A stretch of 64,000 nucleotides of DNA from Chitinophagales bacterium (GTDB lineage: Bacteria; Bacteroidota; Bacteroidia; Chitinophagales; Saprospiraceae): positions 62,001 to 126,000 of the forward strand of contig JAKSDI010000021.1 of the NCBI GenBank assembly GCA_022360175.1. Reading direction: 5' to 3'. Positions within the stretch are counted from its first letter, which is position 1; each line of letters begins with the position of its first letter. Of this stretch, positions 8,668 to 16,401 are shown piece by piece. Below the pieces are notes generated by a model. The model searched no databases. It was not told where the DNA came from and saw only the letters and a list, made by a program, of their open reading frames with translations. Position numbers and translations under genes: made by a program.

Positions 8668-10191
8668 ATGCATTTCCATCAACTCATAACCATTTGTATA
8701 GTAATTTTTGCTTTAATTGCCTGTGAAGAAAAGCCCTCTATAGAAGATCAACAACTAGGAGAGGCTTATATGCCTAATAGTGGTAGTACAGAAGCACAGC
8801 CTTTTTTTGATCGGGGGGTATTACTTATGCATAGCTTTGAATACGAGGATGCTCGAGCAGCTTTCATAAAAGCACAGGAAATAGATGAAGATTTTGCTAT
8901 GGCGTATTGGGGAGAAGCGATGACCTACAATCAACCTATATGGCATAGGCAGCAACTGGAAAAGGCAAGAGCCGCTTTGGAAAAACTAGGGCCCAATACT
9001 GCGGATCGATTAGCGAAAGCTCCTTCTGACTTAGAAAAAGATCTAATGCTAGCGGCTGAAGTTTTATTTGGAGAAGGAGAAAAGGCAGAAAGGGATAGCT
9101 TGTATACTATAACGATGAATCGTTTATATAAGCGTTATCCTTCCAATCAGGAAGTTGCAGCGTTTTATGCTTTGTCTTTATTGGGTAAAGTGCAGGAAGG
9201 GAGGGATGAACGTGTGTTTACCAGATCAGCTGCTATTACTCAAAGTATTTTAAAAGAAAACCCTAATCATCCTGGTGCTTTACACTACCTTATACATTCT
9301 TATGATGATCCTGTAAATGCTCATAAGGCTTTGACTGCTGCTAATAGTTATTCGCAAGTAGCTCCGGATGCAGCTCATGCTTTGCATATGCCTTCACACA
9401 TATACGTAGCAATGGGAATGTGGGAGGAAGTAGTCCGTTCGAATATTGCTTCTTATGATGCAAGTGTAGCTCGCATGGAGGAAAATCAGTTAGATAATGA
9501 TGCTCGGAGTTATCATGCTTATCATTGGTTGTTATATGGCTATCTACAGTTGGGGAAATTTGAAGAAGCAAAAGAAATCCTGCAAAAGATGGTTCATTAT
9601 ACAGAGGAGTTGCCTTCTATTGGAGCCCGTTCTTACCTGGTGCGCATGAAAGGAAACTATCTGGTAGAAACCGATGCATGGAATGATGAAATGATTAGTG
9701 GGATTTCAATCGATTTAGAAGATTTAAATATTAGCCATCAGGCGGTTGCTTATTTTCTGGATGGTATGTTAGCCTATAAACAATCAGATAAGGAAAAGCT
9801 ATCTGCTGTTATTGATACACTTGGTGGCAGAATACAACAAGCCGAAATGATAATCAGTAATGAAGGTGTTCCAATGTGTAGCGCTGGGGGAAATTATCGC
9901 CCTCCCAATCGGATGGATGTAGGCCAGGCAGCAGTAATGGAGTTGGAACTAAAGTCTTTGCTATCTGAAATGGATAATGATGGAGTCCAGGCAGAAAATT
10001 ATATGAAAGAAGCAGTAAACTTGCAATCAAGCTTGGATTATATGTATGGCCCACCTGAAATAGTATACCCTTCTTATGAATTTTATGGTGATTGGCTACT
10101 TGAGAAAGGTAGAGTAGAAGAAGCTAAAGAGCAATTTGAAAAAGCTTTAGAACGGGGGCCTGGCAGACGAAAAGCGAAAGTAGAAATTTAG
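8668..10191 (+). CDS. TPR-repeat lipoprotein
   Basis: A 507-residue protein with a lipoprotein signal: hydrophobic N-terminus and lipobox L-I-A-C with the lipidated Cys at residue 19. The mature part is tetratricopeptide-like, with RAAFIKAQEIDEDFAMAYWG early and VEEAKEQFEKALERGPGR at the C-terminus. The central blocks HPGALHYLIHSYDDP and ALHMPSHIYVAMGMW are conserved in a large family of bacterial TPR proteins of unknown biochemical role. Likely anchored in the outer membrane or periplasmic face. The family usually continues a few residues beyond the GPGR block; here it ends in RKAKVEI and a TAG, and the same frame then runs on as a headless remnant (10192-10761). The extreme C-terminus may therefore have been replaced by a deletion join. 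Confidence 0.82.
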   Translation: MHFHQLITICIVIFALIACEEKPSIEDQQLGEAYMPNSGSTEAQPFFDRGVLLMHSFEYEDARAAFIKAQEIDEDFAMAYWGEAMTYNQPIWHRQQLEKARAALEKLGPNTADRLAKAPSDLEKDLMLAAEVLFGEGEKAERDSLYTITMNRLYKRYPSNQEVAAFYALSLLGKVQEGRDERVFTRSAAITQSILKENPNHPGALHYLIHSYDDPVNAHKALTAANSYSQVAPDAAHALHMPSHIYVAMGMWEEVVRSNIASYDASVARMEENQLDNDARSYHAYHWLLYGYLQLGKFEEAKEILQKMVHYTEELPSIGARSYLVRMKGNYLVETDAWNDEMISGISIDLEDLNISHQAVAYFLDGMLAYKQSDKEKLSAVIDTLGGRIQQAEMIISNEGVPMCSAGGNYRPPNRMDVGQAAVMELELKSLLSEMDNDGVQAENYMKEAVNLQSSLDYMYGPPEIVYPSYEFYGDWLLEKGRVEEAKEQFEKALERGPGRRKAKVEI

Positions 10192-10761
10192 GATAGATTC
10201 AGGATTGATATTCATTTTTTTGGTGCTCTGGATGATAAAAACTATTGGCTGGGAAACATCCTATACGTCCTTGAAAATGAAATAATTAATAATAATCCTC
10301 CTTATGGTACTCCCGAAACGCCTTTCTCAGAGCGTTGTGCTATCATTGAGGCATGGGGAAATACCATAGGCTTTATCTATGCGGATAGAAGGTATGGGGT
10401 AAATCATACGAATACGAATTCTATAAATCCTAATACCATAAATAGATTAAGGCACATTTTTCAACTTGAAGAGTTTTCTCCTCTGGCAGCAGCAGGCTCT
10501 TCAAATGTAGGTAGCCCCTTAGATGCCTGGATCCCAGAAGGTGTTTTTTTGGACTGTATTGACGATAATGCCCTTAATCCTCAGGGAATAATAGATTTTG
10601 TAAATGACCAAGTAATGGATTATGATCTTGCGGATTGCTTTGAAAGCATTTCAGATGGCCCTCAAACTTTTGGGGAAGTAATAGAATTTTTACAGGAAAA
10701 TCTTCCGGCAGGACAGGCTGCTGGTGATGTGGATTTACTTTTTCAGGAATATGGTTATTAA
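10192..10761 (+). pseudogene. headless C-terminal gene remnant
   Basis: The frame that ends at the TAG of the TPR gene continues open for 189 more codons to a stop at 10759-10761, with protein-like composition but no ATG near its beginning; the only usable starts are a TTG at 10549 and later codons. Readable blocks include PFSERCAIIEAWGNTIGFIY, ADRRYG, SPLDAWIPEG and LLFQEYGY. The EAWG...RYG...WIPEG pattern is reminiscent of the C-terminal part of exported Bacteroidota zinc-protease-like proteins, but this resemblance is weak and the HExxH part would be missing. Most likely a deletion joined the 3' end of a different gene to the TPR gene. Read-through of the TAG is a less likely alternative. 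Confidence 0.5.
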
Positions 10762-10773
10762 CACAATTATAAT

Positions 10774-11391
10774 ATGAACATGAAGTTTCTTGTTCCAGTA
10801 CTGATTATCTCAATCAATTGTACAGGCTGTTTTTTATCTTCAACTGACTGTTTTGAAGAATATACTTTCACGATCCCAAATGGTATTTCCCCAGCCATAG
10901 ATACTTTTCACATAGGAGATACCTTATGGTTTACTTCTACGATTCCGGTTGAAATGGTCGAAAAAAATACAGGTAAGTTATATGATGTAAGCAATGTGGG
11001 TTTTCCTATTATTTTAATAATTTCTAGACTTGATACACAAGACTTTGTCTATTCTATGAGTTCATTTGATTATTATAACATTACAGGAGGGATACTAACG
11101 AGTGATTTCATCCAATATGAGAGGCTTGATAACGGTACAAGGAAATGTTATATGGGTATTGTTTGTAAGAAAACAGGGGATTTTGAATTAGGAACAGCTA
11201 ATTATAATGAAGATTTTGAAAATGTACACTTAACATCTTCTGATTGCAAAGAGGATATCATTTTGCACTATAGTATGAATGGAGATACCAGCGATAATCA
11301 TTTTTATTTATTATCAGATAGGCCGAGACCTGTTGCGGATGAAGCGGGTTTTAAGCAAGATGGAGGCTATGCTTTTGTGGTAGTGCAGTGA
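10774..11391 (+). CDS. hypothetical lipoprotein
   Basis: A 205-residue protein with a hydrophobic N-terminus ending INCTGC; Cys19 is the likely lipidated residue, although -3 is Cys and so off the usual lipobox. The mature part begins with a SSTDCFEEYTF block and contains FHIGDTLWF, a motif seen in many Bacteroidota lipoproteins of beta-sandwich type. Several cysteines (about residues 26, 129, 135 and 162) could form disulphides. It starts 12 bases after the remnant, so it may once have been the second gene of an operon. Family and function not recognised. Confidence 0.6.
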   Translation: MNMKFLVPVLIISINCTGCFLSSTDCFEEYTFTIPNGISPAIDTFHIGDTLWFTSTIPVEMVEKNTGKLYDVSNVGFPIILIISRLDTQDFVYSMSSFDYYNITGGILTSDFIQYERLDNGTRKCYMGIVCKKTGDFELGTANYNEDFENVHLTSSDCKEDIILHYSMNGDTSDNHFYLLSDRPRPVADEAGFKQDGGYAFVVVQ

Positions 11392-11398
11392 GCAAAAC

Positions 11399-11512
11399 GG
11401 AACCCTTATACCTAAACCCTTACACCTTCTCTAAACCACACTCAACCCCTTAAACCTTCTAAACCATAATACCTCTATACCTAAAACCTTTACACCTCTA
11501 TACCTCTACTTA
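11399..11512. repeat. degenerate CCTxTA/AACC low-complexity tract
   Basis: The interval is built from loosely repeated units such as CCTAAACCCTTACACC, CTCTATACCTAAAACC and CTATACCTCTA. The copies are imperfect and of variable spacing. It lies exactly between convergent genes and overlaps the last bases of the DUF58 gene. No coding potential. Confidence 0.6.
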
Positions 11513-12439
11513 AATCCTCATCTTACTTCTCTTCACGAGATAGGATTGCAGGATAGGTTTGAAACCTTCATTAATATCAGCTTCTACAAAATCAATGCGA
11601 TATTGAAGGCATTTGAATTTAAGCTCTTCCTTAAACTTGGCCATTTGCTCAACGTAGTAATCCTTTACCTGATTGGATTGTAGGCGGACTTTATCGCCTG
11701 TTTCCATATCAATGAAAAGATAGGGGCGATTTTCAAATTCAAAGTTTACCTCCTTGGCTTTATCCACTACATGGAAAAGGACTACTTCATGCTTGTTGTG
11801 CTTAAGGTGCTGTAAGGCAGCAAATAATTGCTCTGTATTATCGGTTTGTTCCATCATATCGCTGAAAATAACGACCAATGATCGCTTGTGAATGCTATCA
11901 GCTATTTGGTGGATGGCTTGAGCTGCGGAAGTGGCTTTATTGCGCTCAGGATTGTTTATGAGCTTGTCAAGATGTGTAAGGAGTAAACGATAGTGAGAAG
12001 TGCTGCTTTTACATCTGGTATGTACGGAGACTTCCTCGTCAAATACGCTTAGTCCAAAGGCGTCACGTTGTCTCTGTAGAAGATTCATTAATGCAGCAGC
12101 AGCCAGAGAAGAAAAACGTAATTTATTGATATAGGAACCAGATTGATTACTAGCTTCAGGAAAATACATAGACGATGACGAGTCGATTACAATCTGGCAG
12201 CGAAGATTGGTTTCCTCTTCAAAGCGCTTGGTAAATAAACGATCAGTCCGGGCATAAACTTTCCAGTCAATATTGCGGGTATCTTCACCCTGATTGTAAA
12301 GTCGATGTTCTGCAAATTCTACAGAAAAGCCGTGAAATGGGCTTTTATGCAAGCCAATGATGAAACCTTCTACTACCTGGCGGGCTAATAACTCTAATTT
12401 GCCGAGATCGCGAACGTCAAAGTTGTCTAGTATATTCAT
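11510..12439 (-). CDS. DUF58 domain protein (vWA-like)
   Basis: A 309-residue cytoplasmic protein. The DUF58 signature is clear: HGFSVEFAEHRLYNQGEDTR, then NIDWKVYARTDRLFTKRFEE near residues 58-77. A von Willebrand A-like fold follows with IDSSSSMYF (MIDAS-like DxSxS) and SLVVIFSDMME. In Bacteroidota, DUF58 proteins usually accompany a MoxR ATPase and BatA-type vWA membrane proteins as a chaperone-like system. None of those partners is visible here; downstream on this strand is only the low-complexity tract. Upstream is trxA in the same direction, separated by a strong terminator, so it is probably transcribed from its own start. Confidence 0.9.
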   Translation of the reverse strand: MNILDNFDVRDLGKLELLARQVVEGFIIGLHKSPFHGFSVEFAEHRLYNQGEDTRNIDWKVYARTDRLFTKRFEEETNLRCQIVIDSSSSMYFPEASNQSGSYINKLRFSSLAAAALMNLLQRQRDAFGLSVFDEEVSVHTRCKSSTSHYRLLLTHLDKLINNPERNKATSAAQAIHQIADSIHKRSLVVIFSDMMEQTDNTEQLFAALQHLKHNKHEVVLFHVVDKAKEVNFEFENRPYLFIDMETGDKVRLQSNQVKDYYVEQMAKFKEELKFKCLQYRIDFVEADINEGFKPILQSYLVKRSKMRI

Positions 12440-12452
12440 GGGTAAAAATTAC

Positions 12453-12488
12453 AAAAATCCTGGTGATTTATAAACCACCAGGATTTTT
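12453..12488 (-). terminator. rho-independent terminator of trxA
   Basis: A perfect 13-bp stem (AAAAATCCTGGTG with CACCAGGATTTTT) and a 10-base loop, with T-runs on the outer side in both orientations. It sits between the trxA stop (12493) and the DUF58 start (12439). Confidence 0.85.
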
Positions 12489-12492
12489 AATA

Positions 12493-12810
12493 TTATAGGT
12501 GCGATTCGATCTTGTCCACCAGTTTTTGCTTAGTAGTGATACCTACTTGCTTTTCTACTACCTCACCATTCTTTAAAATAAGAATAGTAGGAATGCTTCG
12601 AATATTATACTTCATAGAGACCTCTGGGTTCTCATCAACATTAACTTTGCCAATGGTAGCCTTTCCGTTGTACTCTTTTGATAATTCTTCGATGATTGGG
12701 GTGATAGCGCGACATGGGCCGCACCATTCCGCCCAGAAATCCACAACTGCTACGCCTCCATTATCTAATGCTGTTTCCTGGAAGTTCGTATCGGTGAACT
12801 CAAATGCCAT
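12493..12810 (-). CDS. trxA: thioredoxin
   Basis: A 105-residue thioredoxin, the normal length, with the redox centre W-C-G-P-C (Cys30 and Cys33) inside FWAEWCGPCRAITP and the cis-proline loop RSIPTILIL near residue 75. No signal peptide, so it is cytosolic and reduces protein disulphides using thioredoxin reductase. Preceded by a 230-base divergent spacer holding a likely minus-strand promoter (12932-12939) and an inverted-repeat cluster; followed by a strong terminator, so it is probably monocistronic. Confidence 0.97.
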   Translation of the reverse strand: MAFEFTDTNFQETALDNGGVAVVDFWAEWCGPCRAITPIIEELSKEYNGKATIGKVNVDENPEVSMKYNIRSIPTILILKNGEVVEKQVGITTKQKLVDKIESHL

Positions 12811-12931
12811 GATGTGCGATTTAATGAGTTAATTAAATAAATTTATACTATAGGATAGCAGAAAACTGTTTATCTGCTGGATACTCTACGTCAAGTAAAA
12901 ATATAAAACGATCCGTAGGGTAAAAGAGTTG

Positions 12932-12939
12932 CAAAGATA
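12932..12939 (-). promoter_or_regulatory. candidate -7 element for trxA
   Basis: Minus-strand TATCTTTG fits TAnnTTTG. It lies about 120 bases upstream of the trxA start. No clear TTTG at the ideal -33 distance is seen. Confidence 0.4.
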
Positions 12940-12945
12940 AAAAAA

Positions 12946-12980
12946 TCCTACTGTCCTAGTTAGGACAATTAATGGTAGGA
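12946..12980. promoter_or_regulatory. nested inverted repeats, operator-like
   Basis: GTCCTA (12953-12958) and TAGGAC (12961-12966) form a dyad with 2-base spacing. Around it TCCTAC (12946-12951) and GTAGGA (12975-12980) form an outer dyad with a related half-site. The cluster sits just upstream of the trxA -7 candidate, between divergent genes. It could be a dimer-of-dimers operator or a cruciform. Confidence 0.4.
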
Positions 12981-13042
12981 GTACAACATTTAAATATTCT
13001 TTGCTGTCTTTATTTGAGTTATATCAATAAACACGTTTTAAG

Positions 13043-14179
13043 TTGAGCATATACACATTCAGAGAGCAACCATCTAAGGAGAGTAAAAAATGGATAGTGA
13101 ATTATCGTAAACAATGCATAGGTATAGGATTAGGAGGGGTGGCTATATTGTTGAAAAACTTATTTAGCCTGTGGCCAGAGTTTACCGAACTATACTATAG
13201 CCGTGGAATCTTTTTAGGAGTACGCGTTTTTATTGATTACGTATTAGCCTGGTGTCCGGTACCTTTGATTTATCTGTTTACAGGCCTTGTAAGTTATTAT
13301 ATAGTTAGAGGAATTCACCGTTGGTGGAATGCTGATTATGAAGAAATACGTTTTAAGGCTTATGCTGCTATTCTGGGGGTGTTATCATTTATAGGTACGG
13401 GCTTATTCTTGTTTTTTATTTTATGGGGATTCAACTATAGCCGAGTACCGGTAGAAGATCAGTTGGGATTTGAGCTGGAGCCCCTGACCTTAAAAGAGCT
13501 TAAAGAAGAATTTTATGCTGAAACTGAAATTCTTAAGTCTTTGAGAAAACAAATACCTGATGCAGATACAGATCCAATCTCTGCTAGTGATTTTCCAGAT
13601 GATATGGAAGAAGTATTACGGGAACAATTGGAAGCATGGTTGCAGGTGCATGGTTTTTCTACAGTGGGAAGAGTACGAGGGCGCTATGTAGTGCCAAAAG
13701 GCATCTTTCTGAGGTTCAGTTCTTCAGGCTTATACTTTCCCTTTACTGGAGAAGGACATGTAGATGCTGGTTTGCACCCTCTTCAAAAAGCTCCTGTAAT
13801 GGCGCATGAGCTATCCCATGGTTATGGCTTTGGAGATGAAGGAACCTGTAATTTCCTGGCTTATGTGAGTGCTCAGGATTCTCCAGATCCAGCCATCGCT
13901 TATGCCGCACATCTTAGTTATTGGCGTACCTTAGCCATCAACTATCTTCAGTACGAACCTGAAGCGTATCGAGCGTTTCGAGAAAGTCTTCCTATCGGGA
14001 TACAATCAGATTTAGATGCTATTAATGAAATACTGAGGCGCTATCCAGATATCATGCCTAAATTGAGGTACTATGCTTATGATGCCTACTTAAAAGCACA
14101 AGGTATAGACGAGGGAATTAAGAATTATAATCGAGTAACTATGATGGTACGAGCTTGGAGATTGAGTAAGAGGATTTAA
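13043..14179 (+). CDS. DUF3810 family membrane protein, zincin-like
   Basis: A 378-residue inner-membrane protein with three predicted helices (about residues 25-45, 64-90 and 106-133) followed by a soluble domain. This holds H255-E-L-S-H259 in the block VMAHELSHGYGFGDEGTCNF, a zinc-binding HExxH with a downstream Glu266, as in the DUF3810 family. The substrate is unknown; membrane-linked proteolysis is an inference. Start choice is uncertain: there is no in-frame ATG near the N-terminus, so the TTG at 13043 or the GTG at 13097 must be used. GTG would remove 18 residues but keep all helices. Confidence 0.85.
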   Translation: MSIYTFREQPSKESKKWIVNYRKQCIGIGLGGVAILLKNLFSLWPEFTELYYSRGIFLGVRVFIDYVLAWCPVPLIYLFTGLVSYYIVRGIHRWWNADYEEIRFKAYAAILGVLSFIGTGLFLFFILWGFNYSRVPVEDQLGFELEPLTLKELKEEFYAETEILKSLRKQIPDADTDPISASDFPDDMEEVLREQLEAWLQVHGFSTVGRVRGRYVVPKGIFLRFSSSGLYFPFTGEGHVDAGLHPLQKAPVMAHELSHGYGFGDEGTCNFLAYVSAQDSPDPAIAYAAHLSYWRTLAINYLQYEPEAYRAFRESLPIGIQSDLDAINEILRRYPDIMPKLRYYAYDAYLKAQGIDEGIKNYNRVTMMVRAWRLSKRI

Positions 14180-14217
14180 GATTTTGAATGTCGGGTTGGG
14201 AAATATCATCACATAAA

Positions 14218-14241
14218 ACTCAAGTTTGAGTCCAAACTCAA
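14218..14241. repeat. three alternating 6-base arms, mutually exclusive hairpins
   Basis: ACTCAA (14218-14223), TTGAGT (14226-14231) and ACTCAA (14236-14241): the middle arm can pair with either outer arm. It lies 39 bases after the DUF3810 stop in a 239-base intergenic region that otherwise shows no gene. It may be a weak transcript end; there is no T-run. Confidence 0.3.
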
Positions 14242-14418
14242 GCGCATATGGCTAGCGTACTAAAATATGTTTTGAAGTAAAGATGAATTTCTTTTTTTAT
14301 GATTAATAGTATTCTAAACCACCCTAACTCCCTTTGATCTAAGACATCTCCAACTATATAGCCACATCACCCTTCGCCCGACGGAGCTGAAAAGCGTAGT
14401 TGGGGCATCACTATATCA

Positions 14419-15033
14419 TCACATCATCAACCATATCTTTTTTAATGTATTGTGAATTTTCACTACTTGTTGCACCAGGCTTGTTTGCCCATCGTTGTTT
14501 ATAATATAATCGGCACGAGCAATTTTTTCTTCATCAGGCATTTGTTTATCCATTCTTGCTCGTACTTCCTCTTCGGTCATTCCATCTCTTTTTATTACTC
14601 GCTGGATTCGTATGTTTTCAGGGCAGGAGACCGCAATAACCTTATCTAGTTTTAGGTGGTTATTGCTTTCAAAGAGCAGAGCTGCTTCTTTTAAAGTATA
14701 AGGTACTCCCTCCTGTCCATGATGCCAGCGTTCGCTATCATCAGCGATGATAGGGTGGACCAGGGCATTGAGTACCTTTAGTTTTGCAGCATCATGAAAA
14801 ACGGTCTGAGCTAGATAATGACGATTAAGTGTACCATTCGCGTAATAAGCTTCCTCTCCAAACTCTTTTTTCACACCTGAAACTAGTCTTGGATCATTTA
14901 CCATAAGCCATTTTGCGCGGCCATCGGCATAATAAACAGGAATACCTAGAGATTCAAAGATATGACATACAGTAGTTTTTCCACTTCCTATACTTCCGGT
15001 GATGCCTATTTTTAGAGGGAGGTTATTATTCAT
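14419..15033 (-). CDS. coaE: dephospho-CoA kinase
   Basis: Phosphorylates dephospho-CoA at the ribose 3'-OH, the last step of coenzyme A synthesis. The 204-residue product from the ATG ending at 15033 has the P-loop GSIGSGKT at residues 13-20 after KIGIT, then the conserved GIPVYYAD block and VHPII near residue 103. The C-terminal ADYIINNDG is diagnostic of CoaE. A longer in-frame start exists at 15069 but adds 12 residues ahead of the normal N-terminus, so I reject it. It stands alone, convergent with the DUF3810 gene and divergent from porP. Confidence 0.95.
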   Translation of the reverse strand: MNNNLPLKIGITGSIGSGKTTVCHIFESLGIPVYYADGRAKWLMVNDPRLVSGVKKEFGEEAYYANGTLNRHYLAQTVFHDAAKLKVLNALVHPIIADDSERWHHGQEGVPYTLKEAALLFESNNHLKLDKVIAVSCPENIRIQRVIKRDGMTEEEVRARMDKQMPDEEKIARADYIINNDGQTSLVQQVVKIHNTLKKIWLMM

Positions 15034-15164
15034 GCTAATGTGATCTTTTGATAGCAAATATAAAAACACAAAGTATAGGAAATGACAATTTTATTCATTC
15101 GTAGTATGAAATCCAGGATAAAGGCTATATCTTAGGATGGGCTTATTTAATGTTGATTCTTTGA

Positions 15165-15180
15165 TAAATCTCGAGATTTA
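15165..15180. promoter_or_regulatory. 16-bp perfect palindrome, operator candidate
   Basis: TAAATCTCGAGATTTA is exactly self-complementary. It lies in the 244-base spacer between divergent coaE and porP, about 98 bases before the porP start. A dimeric repressor or activator site is plausible; no regulator is encoded next to it. Confidence 0.4.
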
Positions 15181-15277
15181 AAGCAATGGTTTTAACGAAA
15201 GCTCTACTTCTTTTAGGCGCATTTTTCTATTCAAAACCATTTCCACGAAATTTTCCAAAGAAGGTTAATCTTGAAAT

Positions 15278-16282
15278 ATGAGATATCTTTTATTCATTTT
15301 CTTATTGCTCCTCTCTACGGCTGTGTGCAGCCAGGATATCCATTTTTCACAGTTTTACAATGCTCCGCTTTCGCAAAATGCAGCATTGGCTGGTGCGATG
15401 GATGCAGATCAGCGTTTGATTGCAAATTATCGGCATCAATGGTTTTCGGTACCTGTGCCTTATGAAACTTTTGCAGCTTCCTATGATCAGAAACTGAATT
15501 TAAGGAAACTGAAAAATCATTATTTAGGGATAGGAGGGCAATTTATGTATGACCAGGCAGGAGATGCTAATCTCAATTGGTCTCAACTAGCTATCCATGC
15601 TGCTTTTCATTATAAAGTATCTGACAACAGCTACTTATCAGCGGGTCTGCAATTGCGGTTTGGACAGCGTGCTTTAAAACCAGAGCAGCTATATTTTGGT
15701 GATCAGTATGTCGATAATTTCTTTGATCCCGATGCGCCTAGTCAAGAAAACTTTTTGAATACTTCGGCTGCCTATTTTAGTTTGGGAAGTGGTTTGAATT
15801 GGTATCTGGAACCAACAGATACACGAAGCCGTATTTGGATAGGAGTAGGAGGGCAACACCTCAATAGCCCTACAATCGATTTTCTGGGAGGAGATGAAGT
15901 AGCTTTACCTATATTGATCAATGCTTATGCAATGGGACTATTACAAATACATGAACATTGGGATATCGCAGCCAATGTATCAAGCCAATTGCAAGGCCCT
16001 TATCAGGAATATTTGTTTATGAGTGGTGCTCGCTATCACTTAAGTTTGGACAAACATCAATCAATGGCAGTACAATTAGGAGGAGGATACCGTTTGGAAG
16101 ATGCGATGATAGCTTATCTGGATATTTTTTACAATAGCTGGAAATTTGGATTCAGCTATGATCTTAATACATCTCCTTTGCAACGTGCTACAAATCGAAA
16201 TGGCGGTCCTGAAATCTCATTACAATATCTTGTTACGTTGGTAAAACCTCCAGCTGAATTTAAAATATGCCCTATTTTTTAA
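15278..16282 (+). CDS. PorP/SprF family type IX secretion membrane protein
   Basis: A 334-residue outer-membrane beta-barrel protein. The signal peptide (residues 1-18, ending AVCSQ) is followed by the family opening QDIHFSQFYNAPLSQNAALA, then NYRHQW and a series of alternating strands. Members insert in the outer membrane and serve the Bacteroidota type IX secretion or gliding machinery, often as anchors for a specific large adhesin or substrate. The neighbouring gene encodes a PorE-like TPR/PD40/OmpA protein, the usual partner arrangement. Many paralogues exist in such genomes, so this need not be the core porP. ATG at 15278. Confidence 0.92.
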   Translation: MRYLLFIFLLLLSTAVCSQDIHFSQFYNAPLSQNAALAGAMDADQRLIANYRHQWFSVPVPYETFAASYDQKLNLRKLKNHYLGIGGQFMYDQAGDANLNWSQLAIHAAFHYKVSDNSYLSAGLQLRFGQRALKPEQLYFGDQYVDNFFDPDAPSQENFLNTSAAYFSLGSGLNWYLEPTDTRSRIWIGVGGQHLNSPTIDFLGGDEVALPILINAYAMGLLQIHEHWDIAANVSSQLQGPYQEYLFMSGARYHLSLDKHQSMAVQLGGGYRLEDAMIAYLDIFYNSWKFGFSYDLNTSPLQRATNRNGGPEISLQYLVTLVKPPAEFKICPIF

Positions 16283-16401
16283 TGCTTGACTTATGATAAA
16301 ACGACCATGATTTTTCCTGGCTGCTCGCCAGCTTGCTTGCAGGAAAGATTATGGAGCCTGTCTGCCAGGTGAGTTGGCGGTCGCAGAAAAATTTTAAACA
16401 A

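Noticed and set aside
11399..11512. CRISPR-like repeat array
   Set aside because: Units are degenerate and irregularly spaced; no distinct spacers and no cas genes.
14346..14406. Long-range pairing CCAACTA with TAGTTGG before coaE
   Set aside because: Seven-base arms about 45 bases apart; expected by chance in a region this size.
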